From Flavobacteriaceae bacterium (GTDB taxonomy: Bacteria > Bacteroidota > Bacteroidia > Flavobacteriales > Flavobacteriaceae), in assembly GCA_014763515.1 (NCBI GenBank), contig JACXVH010000049.1, forward strand, positions 1 through 9,294: a DNA stretch of 9,294 nt, read 5' to 3'. Shown here one piece after another: positions 1 to 7,717 of this stretch; position 1 is the first letter of the stretch, and the number at the start of each line of letters is the position of its first letter. The notes beneath the pieces are model-generated. The model was not told the DNA's origin. It worked only from the letters and a program-made list of their open reading frames with translations, and did no database searches. The translations under genes were made by a program, and so were the position numbers.

Positions 1-62
1 GCTGGATAAATATGTCCTCCAGTTCCACCGCCGCTGATAATAAACTTAAATTTCTTTTCCAT
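1..62 (-). CDS. murG: MurG, lipid II-forming GlcNAc transferase (N-terminal fragment, cut by window edge)
   Basis: Only the first 21 codons are present. The ATG lies at 62-60, one base after the ftsW stop codon, and the frame runs open to the window edge. The visible peptide starts MEKKFKFIIS and continues with a glycine-rich GGGTGGHIYPA segment. That segment is the N-terminal glycine-rich loop typical of MurG, the peripheral membrane glycosyltransferase that moves GlcNAc from UDP-GlcNAc onto lipid I to make lipid II. Its position directly after ftsW is the usual dcw order. The truncation comes from the window and not from a mutation. The family call is firm for so short a piece, but nothing can be said about the rest of the protein. 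Confidence 0.9.
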   Translation of the reverse strand, partial: MEKKFKFIISGGGTGGHIYP

Positions 63-63
63 A

Positions 64-1344
64 CTATTGATTTAAAATAGGCTCTAATGGGTTTGGGGTT
101 TCATTAGCTTCCTCTTCAGTATTTTCATTTGAAGCCTCTTGTATTTCTTTATCGATAATTCTTTTTAGGGCTTCATCTCTTTGTTTCTTTTCTTCTTCGT
201 CTTGCGCTACTTCTTCATCTTTTTTCGTAACACTTAAAATAATTCCTATGGAAACGCAAGTCATCCATATTGATGTTCCTCCGGCACTAATAAGCGGTAA
301 AGTTTGACCAGTTACTGGTAATAATTCAACAGCAACAGCCATATTTACTAATGCTTGAAAAATAATTGGAAATCCTAAACCAACAATTAACAATTTTCCG
401 AATAAAGTTGAAGCCTTTTGAGCATTTATTATAAATCTAAAAAACAGCAATAAGTATAAGAACACAATTCCAATTGCTCCTATTAATCCATATTCTTCTA
501 CAATAATGGCAAAAATAAAATCGGATGAAGACTGTGGTAAAAAATTTTTCTGAACACTTTTTCCTGGTCCTAAACCATAAATTTTACCTGATGCAATCGC
601 AATTTTAGCTTTTTCAATTTGATAATCATCTTCATTAGGTTCGTCGTGCATAAAACGCTCAACTCGACTTTCCCATGTACTAACCCTACTAAACAATTTA
701 TTATCTGGAAATGCTTTTGCCATTAAGAAAAACAACATTAACACCACAAATCCTGAACCTAAGACTACTCCTAGATATTTTAATGGATATTGCCCAATGT
801 ACAACAACATACAAACCATTGAAAAGATTAAGGCTGTTGTAGAAAAATTGGATGGAAGGATAAAAATTAATACTCCAAAGATGGGTAACCATAACTCTAA
901 TAATGAATCCTTAAAGGAATATTCTCTATCACTTACTTTAGCTAAATAGCGCGCCACATAAACCATTAAAACGGTAAAAGCTAAAGTAGATGTTTGAAAA
1001 CTAATTCCAACAAAAGGAATTTGTATCCATCGACTCGCATTTGCACCACCAATTGTAGTTCCCTGAAATAAAGTATATATCAATAAAGCTACAACAACAG
1101 GAAGTCCGAGCATTGATAGCGCTCTAAAAATATGATATGGTACTTTGTGTATCCAAAAAATAATAACAAAACCAATAAATAAATGAACTAAATGTTTAAA
1201 CAAGTAACCTAACGTTGAACCTTTACCAATAACATAAACTAAGTTAGTACTTGCACTATAAACAGGTAAAAATGAGATAAGCGCCAATAGAACAACTATT
1301 GCCCAAATAACTTTATCTCCTCTTAACTTGTTTAAAAAATTCAT
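64..1344 (-). CDS. ftsW: FtsW, SEDS-family septal peptidoglycan glycosyltransferase
   Basis: This is a polytopic membrane protein of 426 residues with about ten hydrophobic segments between residues 12 and 373, as expected for the SEDS family (FtsW/RodA/SpoVE). Family signatures visible are the GGANASRWI segment (99-107), the SSSDFIFAII segment (272-281) whose Asp275 aligns with the catalytic aspartate of SEDS polymerases, and VTGQTLPLISAGGTS (344-358). FtsW polymerises lipid II into septal glycan together with its partner transpeptidase FtsI, encoded four genes upstream. FtsW rather than RodA is inferred from the location between murD and murG. The protein ends in a charged, glutamate-rich, presumably cytoplasmic tail (about 374-426) that is longer than the core fold needs. 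ATG start at 1344, eight bases after the murD stop; the TAG stop is one base before murG. Confidence 0.95.
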   Translation of the reverse strand: MNFLNKLRGDKVIWAIVVLLALISFLPVYSASTNLVYVIGKGSTLGYLFKHLVHLFIGFVIIFWIHKVPYHIFRALSMLGLPVVVALLIYTLFQGTTIGGANASRWIQIPFVGISFQTSTLAFTVLMVYVARYLAKVSDREYSFKDSLLELWLPIFGVLIFILPSNFSTTALIFSMVCMLLYIGQYPLKYLGVVLGSGFVVLMLFFLMAKAFPDNKLFSRVSTWESRVERFMHDEPNEDDYQIEKAKIAIASGKIYGLGPGKSVQKNFLPQSSSDFIFAIIVEEYGLIGAIGIVFLYLLLFFRFIINAQKASTLFGKLLIVGLGFPIIFQALVNMAVAVELLPVTGQTLPLISAGGTSIWMTCVSIGIILSVTKKDEEVAQDEEEKKQRDEALKRIIDKEIQEASNENTEEEANETPNPLEPILNQ

Positions 1345-1352
1345 TTTAAATA

Positions 1353-2684
1353 TTATAAATTTCTTACTGCATTTTTAAATTGACGACCTCTATCTTCGTA
1401 GTTTTCAAATAAATCGAAACTAGCACAAGCTGGAGAAAGTAAAACTACATCGCCTTTTTCTGCCATTTTTTGTGCAATTTTAACAGCCTCAACCATTGAT
1501 GTTGTTTCTACAATTGTATCTACTACATTTTGAAAAGTGTTCATTAACTTTTGATTATCAACACCTAAACAAATAATACTTTTTACTTTTTCGCGAACTA
1601 ATGGCATTAATTCATCATAGTCGTTTCCTTTATCTACCCCTCCTACAATCCAAACTGTAGGTGTAGTCATGCTATCTAAAGCATAAAAAACCGAATTTAC
1701 ATTAGTAGCTTTTGAATCGTTGATATATTGTACGTCTTGAATTTTTAAAACCTTTTCTAAACGATGCTCTGCTCCTTGAAAATTGCTTAAACTTTCTCTG
1801 ATAGTTTGTTTTCTAATCTTCATCAACTGCGCTACTGCTGTTGCAGCCATAGCATTTTTAACGTTGTGTTTTCCTTCTAAAGCTAATTCGTTAATTGGCA
1901 TAGTAAATAATTCGTTATTGACGTTGTTGTATATATTGTTTTCTTGTACATATCCTCCTTCTTTATTTTTATCTTGAAGCGAAAAAGGAATGACGTTTGC
2001 TTCTATTTTATTGTTTTGTAACCATTTTTGTATTTCGACATCATCTCCATCCACAATTAAAAAGTCGTTTTCATCTTGATTCATCGTTATTCTAAACTTA
2101 GCCGCGATGTATTGATTGTAATCATAATTATAGCGATCTAAATGATCTGGACTCAAATTTGTGATTATGGCAATATGAGGTTTGTAATTAATAATTCCGT
2201 CTAGTTGAAAACTACTTAATTCTAACACATAAACATCGAATTTATCTTCGGCAACTTGCCACGCAAAACTTTTCCCTATGTTTCCTGCCAAACCTACATT
2301 TAAACCACCTTGTTTTAACAAATGATAGGTTAATAATGTTGTAGTGGTTTTTCCATTGCTACCAGTTATACCTATTGTTAATGCATTTGTAAACTGGATT
2401 GCGAATTCAATTTCAGAAATTACAGAGATTCCCTTTTCGACCAACTTCTTTACAATTGGAGCTTTATCAGGAATACCTGGACTTTTCATCACTACATCGG
2501 CATTTAAAATTAAATCTTCAGTATGTTGCTCATCTTCCCATTGAATACCATTAATTGATAGAACTTCTTTGTAGGTTTCTTTTATTTTTCCAAAATCGGA
2601 AACAAACACATCGTATCCTTTCTTCTTTCCTAAAATTGCGGTACCTACTCCGCTTTCTCCTCCACCTAGAACAACTAATCGCAT
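1353..2684 (-). CDS. murD: MurD, UDP-MurNAc-L-Ala:D-glutamate ligase
   Basis: MurD is a cytoplasmic ATP-dependent ligase that adds D-glutamate to UDP-MurNAc-L-alanine. The 443-residue length is normal for the family. Three Mur ligase domains are readable: an N-terminal Rossmann-like domain that binds the UDP moiety and starts with a GGGESGVG loop (7-14); a central ATPase domain with the P-loop TGSNGKTTTT (107-116), NLSPDHLDRY (176-185) and Lys196 in AAKFRI at the place of the carbamylated lysine; and a C-terminal domain with EHRLE (306-310), NDSKATN (322-328) and SPACASFDLF (417-426), the last being characteristic of MurD. The ATG at 2684 lies one base after the mraY stop, which indicates tight co-transcription. 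No lesion or unusual residue is seen. Confidence 0.96.
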   Translation of the reverse strand: MRLVVLGGGESGVGTAILGKKKGYDVFVSDFGKIKETYKEVLSINGIQWEDEQHTEDLILNADVVMKSPGIPDKAPIVKKLVEKGISVISEIEFAIQFTNALTIGITGSNGKTTTTLLTYHLLKQGGLNVGLAGNIGKSFAWQVAEDKFDVYVLELSSFQLDGIINYKPHIAIITNLSPDHLDRYNYDYNQYIAAKFRITMNQDENDFLIVDGDDVEIQKWLQNNKIEANVIPFSLQDKNKEGGYVQENNIYNNVNNELFTMPINELALEGKHNVKNAMAATAVAQLMKIRKQTIRESLSNFQGAEHRLEKVLKIQDVQYINDSKATNVNSVFYALDSMTTPTVWIVGGVDKGNDYDELMPLVREKVKSIICLGVDNQKLMNTFQNVVDTIVETTSMVEAVKIAQKMAEKGDVVLLSPACASFDLFENYEDRGRQFKNAVRNL

Positions 2685-2685
2685 A

Positions 2686-3906
2686 TTATCTAAGTTTTAA
2701 TAACACAAGTGAAAGAATTGCTAATAGGATTCCCACAATCCAAAAACGAGATACAATTTTACTTTCGTGAAAACCTTTCTTTTGATAATGATGATGCAAA
2801 GGCGACATTAAAAATATTCTTCTACCTTCACCATATTTCTTCTTCGTATATTTAAAATAACTTACTTGTAGCATTACCGATAAATTTTCGGCTAAAAAGA
2901 CACCACATATAATTGGAATTAAAAGCTCTTTTCTAACTGCAATAGCAATTACGGCAATTATACCACCAATTGTTAAACTTCCTGTATCGCCCATAAATAC
3001 TTGTGCAGGATAAGCATTGTACCATAAAAACCCAACCAAACCACCTACAAATGCCGCAATATAAACGGTAATTTCTCCTGAATTTGGTATATACATTATA
3101 TGTAAATAATCTGAAAAAATTATATTACCTGATACGAATGCAAAAATACCCAAGGTTAATACTGATATTGCAGAAGTACCAGCAGCAAGACCATCGATAC
3201 CATCCGTTAAATTTGCTCCATTTGAAACTGCCGTGATAATAAAAATTACTATTGGAATAAAAATTAACCAAGCCCAATTTTGATAACCCTCACCCATAAA
3301 AGATAAAACTTTAGCATAGTCGAAAGTGTTATTCTTAAGGAATGGAATTGTAGTTTCGGTTGATTTAACTTCTACTGATTTTATTTTTTCAACTTTTTCG
3401 ATAGTTACTTTATTAATTTCAATATCTTTTTTGATAGTTACTCCAGGATGAAAATACAAGACACACCCCACAATTAATCCTAAACCAACTTGACCAACAA
3501 TTTTAAATCGCCCCTTTAAACCTTCTTTATCTTTTTTGAAAACTTTGATATAATCATCAATAAAACCAATAGTTCCCATCCAAAGTGTTGTAATTATTAA
3601 TAGAACAACATATATATTTTCTAGTTTAGCAAATAATAAAACAGGAATTAAAGTTGCCATAATAATGATAATTCCACCCATTGTTGGCGTTCCTGCTTTT
3701 TGTGTTTGCCCTTCTAAACCAAGTTCTCTAACTGTTTCTCCAACTTGTTGTTTTCTTAAAAAGCTTATTACTTTTTTACCGTAAATTGTTGCAATTAACA
3801 AAGACAGAATAAATGCCATTGCAGAACGAAAAGTGATGTATTGAAACACACCTGATCCTGGAACATCAAAGGCTTTATCTAAATATTGAAAAATGTAATA
3901 TAGCAT
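2686..3906 (-). CDS. mraY: MraY, phospho-MurNAc-pentapeptide translocase
   Basis: MraY is an integral membrane enzyme that transfers phospho-MurNAc-pentapeptide from UDP to undecaprenyl phosphate, giving lipid I. Motifs visible are KAGTPTMGG (70-78), the catalytic DDxxK aspartates Asp117 and Asp118 with Lys121, NLTDGIDGLAAG (232-243), FMGDTGS (304-310) and the cytoplasmic triple histidine at 371-373 in MSPLHHHYQKKG. About ten membrane segments are evident. At 406 residues it is longer than the roughly 360-residue E. coli enzyme. The extra length is mostly a hydrophilic Lys/Glu/Val-rich segment at about 154-207, between predicted TM4 and TM5, which known MraY topology places outside the cytoplasmic membrane. 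ATG at 3906, three bases after the murE stop; the stop is one base before murD. Confidence 0.96.
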   Translation of the reverse strand: MLYYIFQYLDKAFDVPGSGVFQYITFRSAMAFILSLLIATIYGKKVISFLRKQQVGETVRELGLEGQTQKAGTPTMGGIIIIMATLIPVLLFAKLENIYVVLLIITTLWMGTIGFIDDYIKVFKKDKEGLKGRFKIVGQVGLGLIVGCVLYFHPGVTIKKDIEINKVTIEKVEKIKSVEVKSTETTIPFLKNNTFDYAKVLSFMGEGYQNWAWLIFIPIVIFIITAVSNGANLTDGIDGLAAGTSAISVLTLGIFAFVSGNIIFSDYLHIMYIPNSGEITVYIAAFVGGLVGFLWYNAYPAQVFMGDTGSLTIGGIIAVIAIAVRKELLIPIICGVFLAENLSVMLQVSYFKYTKKKYGEGRRIFLMSPLHHHYQKKGFHESKIVSRFWIVGILLAILSLVLLKLR

Positions 3907-3909
3907 AGG

Positions 3910-5373
3910 TTACTTGTTTAGTTGGCTTAATAATTCTTTTACAATTTTTAAATCATCAAAATCATGGCGCACACCATTTATTTCCTGATAAGTTTCATGC
4001 CCTTTTCCTGCAATTAGAATAATATCATTTGGTTGCGCTAATTGACATGCTGTTTTTATAGCTTGTTTTCTATCTAAAATAGAAACTGTTTTTTTGAAGT
4101 TTTGAGCCTCAACACCTTTTTCCATTTCTTCAATAATAACTTGAGGATCTTCAGTCCTTGGATTATCTGATGTAAAAATGGCTTTTGTACTTAATTCCGA
4201 AGCTATTTGAGCCATTATAGGTCGTTTTGTTTTATCTCTATCGCCACCACAACCCACAACAGTAATTAATTCTTCATTCTTTGTGCGAATATTATTTATG
4301 GTATTCAACACATTTTCTAATGCATCTGGTGTATGAGCATAATCTACAATCGCTTTAATTTTTCCACTTGAAATGAAATATTGAAATCTTCCAGAAACAC
4401 TTTCTAATTCTGACAATAAACGCAACGCTTCATTTTGTTCAATTCCTAATTCTACAGCAGTAGCATAAATAGCTAACAAATTATAGGCATTAAAAGAACC
4501 AATTAATTTAGTCCAAACCTCATTGTTATTAATTTTTAAAAGCAATCCTGTAAATTGATTTTCCAAAACTTGTGCCTTATAATCGGCATAAGATTTAATA
4601 GCATAAGTAATTTTCTTAGCTTTTGTGTTTTGAAGCATTATACTTCCGTTTTTATCATCAACATTTGTTATAGCAAATGCTGTTTTAGGAAGATTATCGA
4701 AATATGATTTTTTCACATCACGATATTCAGCAAACGTTTTATGATAATCTAAATGATCGTGAGAAAGATTTGTAAAAATTCCGCCTTCAAAATGTAAACC
4801 TTCTGTTCTTTTTTGATGAATTCCGTGAGAAGAAACTTCCATAAAACAAAATTCACATCCTACTTCAATCATCTCATTTAGAAAATGATTGATGGTTAAT
4901 GAATCTGGAGTCGTATGAGTCGCCTTGTATTCAGTTTCATCAACCATAATTTTTACAGTTGAAAGCAAACCAACTTTGTAACCTGCTTTTTTGAACATTT
5001 GGTATAACAAAGAAGCAATTGTAGTTTTACCATTAGTTCCAGTTACACCAACCAAACGTAATTTTGAAGATGGATTTTCGTAGAAATTATTTGCCAAATG
5101 TGCTAAAGCTTCGTTTGAATTTTGAACTTTAACATATGTAACTCCGTTTACTATTTTAGAAGGAAAATCTTCACAAACAATTGCCACAGCACCTTGATTA
5201 ACTGCTTTTTCTATAAAATCGTGACCATCTGAAAGTGTTCCACGAATTGCAACAAAAACATCGTTCAGTTCTACTTTTCTAGAATCAAACTCAATTTTAT
5301 TAACTGCAATATCAGTTGTCCCCTGAACAGCCTCTAGATGTACTTTATATAATATGTCTTTTAAAATATTCAC
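3910..5373 (-). CDS. murE: MurE, UDP-MurNAc-tripeptide synthetase (meso-DAP type predicted)
   Basis: MurE is a cytoplasmic Mur ligase that adds the third stem residue to UDP-MurNAc-L-Ala-D-Glu. Its 487 residues are normal for the family. Visible motifs are an N-terminal domain with FDSRKVELNDVFVAIRG (29-45), the P-loop TGTNGKTT (111-118), NLSHDHLDYH (202-211), Lys221 near the expected carbamylated lysine, DYAHTPDALE (344-353) and GKGHE (456-460). The DNPRTEDP motif (403-410) is the known signature for meso-diaminopimelate as substrate; lysine-adding enzymes differ there. The start codon is GTG at 5373-5371. It overlaps the ftsI TGA by four bases (GTGA), and no ATG lies close downstream that would keep the N-terminal domain, so the GTG start is well supported. 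The overlap suggests translational coupling. The stop is three bases before mraY. Confidence 0.96.
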   Translation of the reverse strand: MNILKDILYKVHLEAVQGTTDIAVNKIEFDSRKVELNDVFVAIRGTLSDGHDFIEKAVNQGAVAIVCEDFPSKIVNGVTYVKVQNSNEALAHLANNFYENPSSKLRLVGVTGTNGKTTIASLLYQMFKKAGYKVGLLSTVKIMVDETEYKATHTTPDSLTINHFLNEMIEVGCEFCFMEVSSHGIHQKRTEGLHFEGGIFTNLSHDHLDYHKTFAEYRDVKKSYFDNLPKTAFAITNVDDKNGSIMLQNTKAKKITYAIKSYADYKAQVLENQFTGLLLKINNNEVWTKLIGSFNAYNLLAIYATAVELGIEQNEALRLLSELESVSGRFQYFISSGKIKAIVDYAHTPDALENVLNTINNIRTKNEELITVVGCGGDRDKTKRPIMAQIASELSTKAIFTSDNPRTEDPQVIIEEMEKGVEAQNFKKTVSILDRKQAIKTACQLAQPNDIILIAGKGHETYQEINGVRHDFDDLKIVKELLSQLNK

Positions 5374-7364
5374 GATAATTCTAATACAATTGTTTTATTT
5401 TTATGAATAGCTTCACCAGCTTGAATGGATTGAGATTTTACTTTCCCCAAGCCATTTGTTTTTACTTTAAATCCTAAATTTTCTAGAAGCGCGATGGCAT
5501 CCATAACTTGCATTCCTTTTACATTAGGAACTTTACTAGTTATATTTTGCGCTTGTTTATAATAAGAATTATAGTTTTGTTCTACCAAAGCAATTTCAGA
5601 ATCAATATTCTTGATATGATTTGTTGGCGGCGAATCGGTATAAATTTTTTGTGCAATTCTTTTAAAAACAGGGCCTGCAACATCGGCTCCGTAATATCCT
5701 GCAGCAACATTAGGCTTATGAACAATTACAATACAAGAATATTTAGGTTCATTTGCTGGAAAATATCCCACAAAAGAGGACACATAATGTAACTTTGACT
5801 TATCTCTATAGTTCGCTTGAGCAGTACCCGTTTTACCTGCCATTGAAAAATCTTTAGAATATAACTTTGAACCTGTACCTTTCTTTACAACATTTTCTAA
5901 AACTGCACGTACTTTTTTCAAAGTTTCGTCTGAAGCAATTTTAGGATTAATTACTTCGGTATCGTATTTTTTAATGGTTTTATTCCATTCTTTAACTTCT
6001 TTTACAAAAAGTGGTTTTATCATTTTACCATCATTTGCTACGGCATTGTAAAGAGTTAAAGTTTGCAACGGCGTCATTGCAACTCCATAACCGAATGCCA
6101 TCCAAGGTAAGGTTGTACCGTACCAATTTTTATCTCCAGGTTGAGGAATTCTAGGTTTTCCTTCTCCTACTAATTGTAATCCTAAAGGCTTATTTAAACC
6201 ATAACTATTAATTCTATCTACAAACTGTTGTGGATTACTTGCGTAATTATCGGTTACAGCTTTTACTAATGCAGTGTTTGAAGAAAGCTCAAAACCTCTA
6301 GCAATTGAAATTTTTCCGTAACCACCTTTTTTAGAATCTCTTACTTTCCTATTATAATATTCAATAACACCGCCATTTGTATCATATACTTTACTTGTAT
6401 CAATCTTGTTATCATCTAAAAGAGCTATCAAATCAACTAACTTAAAAGTTGAACCAGGCTCGTGCGATTCGGCTACAGCATAATTTTGAGTTTCATAATA
6501 TGAACCATCATCTGCTCTACCTAAATTTGAAATTGCTTTTACTTCGCCAGTTTTAGTTTCCATTACAACCACACAACCATGATCTGCCTGATAATGTTCT
6601 AGTTGTTTTAAAAGCGCGTGATGTGCAATATCTTGAATATATACATCTATTGTTGAAATAATATCGTAACCATCTTGAGGTTCTAATTCGTTATTATCAC
6701 TAATAGGTTTCCATTGACTTTTTGCAATTTTTTGCATCATACGATGCCCATTTTTCCCATTTAAGTAAGTACTAAAAGCAAATTCTAAACCTTTACCATT
6801 TGCAGAACCGTCTGCATTTTCTCTTTCGTAGCCAATTGTTCTTTGTGCCACTAAACCAATAGGATGCGAACGAACTGTTTTTTGTTCGATAATAATTCCG
6901 CCTTTATAAGCTCCTTTGTTGAATAAAGGAAAACTTTTAATACGCATATAATCGGTATAACTTAATTTTCGAGCAATTAAGAAATAGCGATTTTTATTAT
7001 TACGAGCTTTTTGCAATTCTGATTGATAAAAACCTGTTGATTTGCCAAACATTTTTGCCAACGAATCACTTAATGGCTTTAATAATTCTGAAAAATTTTC
7101 TGAGGAAGGCGACAAAGCATCAAATCTAATAGTATACTCTGGAATTGATGTTGCTAATAAACTTCCATCAGCCGAATACACATTTCCTTTATTTGCAGGA
7201 ATAGTAAAATTTTTAACTGTACGTTCTTTTGCTAATTTTCTATAATACTCACCTTCTATCCATTGAATATTATTTAATTTAATCAAAACCAAAACGGCCA
7301 TCACAAACATAGTGAAGGCCACTAAATACATTCTATAATTTGTATTTTTTTGGTTTACTGCCAT
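5370..7364 (-). CDS. ftsI: FtsI-type class B penicillin-binding protein (PBP3) with C-terminal PASTA domain
   Basis: This is the septal D,D-transpeptidase that cross-links peptidoglycan made with FtsW. The 664-residue protein has a short cytoplasmic N-terminus, one membrane anchor (about 11-30), and a pedestal domain from about 50 that includes VRSHPIGLVAQRTIGY (164-179). The transpeptidase domain carries all three active-site motifs: the nucleophile motif STFK (305-308, Ser305), SSN (361-363) and KTGTA (511-515). A single PASTA domain closes the protein (about 612-664, starting VPNVKGMQVMDAIALLENLG). E. coli FtsI lacks PASTA; it is common in Gram-positive PBPs and, as I recall, in Bacteroidota FtsI. 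ATG at 7364; the first 10 bases overlap the end of the ftsL-like gene. The TGA stop overlaps the murE GTG. Position in the cluster supports FtsI rather than the elongation PBP2. Confidence 0.95.
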   Translation of the reverse strand: MAVNQKNTNYRMYLVAFTMFVMAVLVLIKLNNIQWIEGEYYRKLAKERTVKNFTIPANKGNVYSADGSLLATSIPEYTIRFDALSPSSENFSELLKPLSDSLAKMFGKSTGFYQSELQKARNNKNRYFLIARKLSYTDYMRIKSFPLFNKGAYKGGIIIEQKTVRSHPIGLVAQRTIGYERENADGSANGKGLEFAFSTYLNGKNGHRMMQKIAKSQWKPISDNNELEPQDGYDIISTIDVYIQDIAHHALLKQLEHYQADHGCVVVMETKTGEVKAISNLGRADDGSYYETQNYAVAESHEPGSTFKLVDLIALLDDNKIDTSKVYDTNGGVIEYYNRKVRDSKKGGYGKISIARGFELSSNTALVKAVTDNYASNPQQFVDRINSYGLNKPLGLQLVGEGKPRIPQPGDKNWYGTTLPWMAFGYGVAMTPLQTLTLYNAVANDGKMIKPLFVKEVKEWNKTIKKYDTEVINPKIASDETLKKVRAVLENVVKKGTGSKLYSKDFSMAGKTGTAQANYRDKSKLHYVSSFVGYFPANEPKYSCIVIVHKPNVAAGYYGADVAGPVFKRIAQKIYTDSPPTNHIKNIDSEIALVEQNYNSYYKQAQNITSKVPNVKGMQVMDAIALLENLGFKVKTNGLGKVKSQSIQAGEAIHKNKTIVLELS

Positions 7365-7714
7365 ATTTTTAATCGTTCAAAAAAACTTTTACTTTTATCT
7401 TCTTTTTGTTTTACTATAATTTTTGTGGGAGGAACTTCAGCTGGAAAAATATTTCTTTCTTCCATTTTTTTTGAAACTGTCGATTCCATTTTTAATTTCA
7501 TCAACTCGGAACGTTTATCTACAAACTCTGAGCGCAACTCCTTGACTTTATTTGTCAACTCCGTTATTTTATAATTCTTAGCATCGTACCAATGATTATT
7601 TGCAATCATGATCATCGCTAAAACAATTAAAAAAACAATGAACTTCCAATTTTTAAGAGCATCGTCACTTACTAAAAATTTAGCTTTCAAAAGGCTGTAA
7701 ACTCCCTGTTTCAT
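7355..7714 (-). CDS. ftsL: FtsL-like small bitopic divisome protein (Bacteroidota type)
   Basis: This 119-residue protein has a short charged N-terminus, one strongly hydrophobic segment (about 24-39) and then a polar, heptad-like stretch (about 48-80, rich in Leu, Glu and Lys) that looks like a coiled coil, followed by a proline-containing tail. This is the architecture of FtsL, a single-pass protein that joins FtsB/DivIC and FtsQ/DivIB and helps activate FtsWI. The slot between rsmH and ftsI is the classic ftsL position. The sequence itself is not recognisably similar to E. coli FtsL. It resembles the FtsL-like proteins annotated at this locus in flavobacteria, including the HWYDAKNYKI segment (41-50) just after the membrane span. 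Function is therefore assigned from position and architecture. ATG at 7714, three bases after the rsmH stop; the end overlaps ftsI by 10 bases. Confidence 0.85.
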   Translation of the reverse strand: MKQGVYSLLKAKFLVSDDALKNWKFIVFLIVLAMIMIANNHWYDAKNYKITELTNKVKELRSEFVDKRSELMKLKMESTVSKKMEERNIFPAEVPPTKIIVKQKEDKSKSFFERLKIWQ

Positions 7715-7717
7715 AAC

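Noticed and set aside
701..892. Second minus-strand open frame of 63 codons inside ftsW
   Set aside because: It is nested in another frame of an intact, conserved ftsW and shows no domain.
1783..2770. Plus-strand open frames of 64-71 codons opposite murD and the 3' end of mraY
   Set aside because: All lie antisense to intact Mur genes; their hydrophobic, Ser/Cys-rich translations come from the complement of AT-rich coding sequence, and no leader or family similarity supports them.
5508..5792. Plus-strand open frame of 94 codons opposite ftsI
   Set aside because: It is antisense to a conserved transpeptidase region, shows no recognisable domain, and has the biased composition expected of a reverse-strand shadow.
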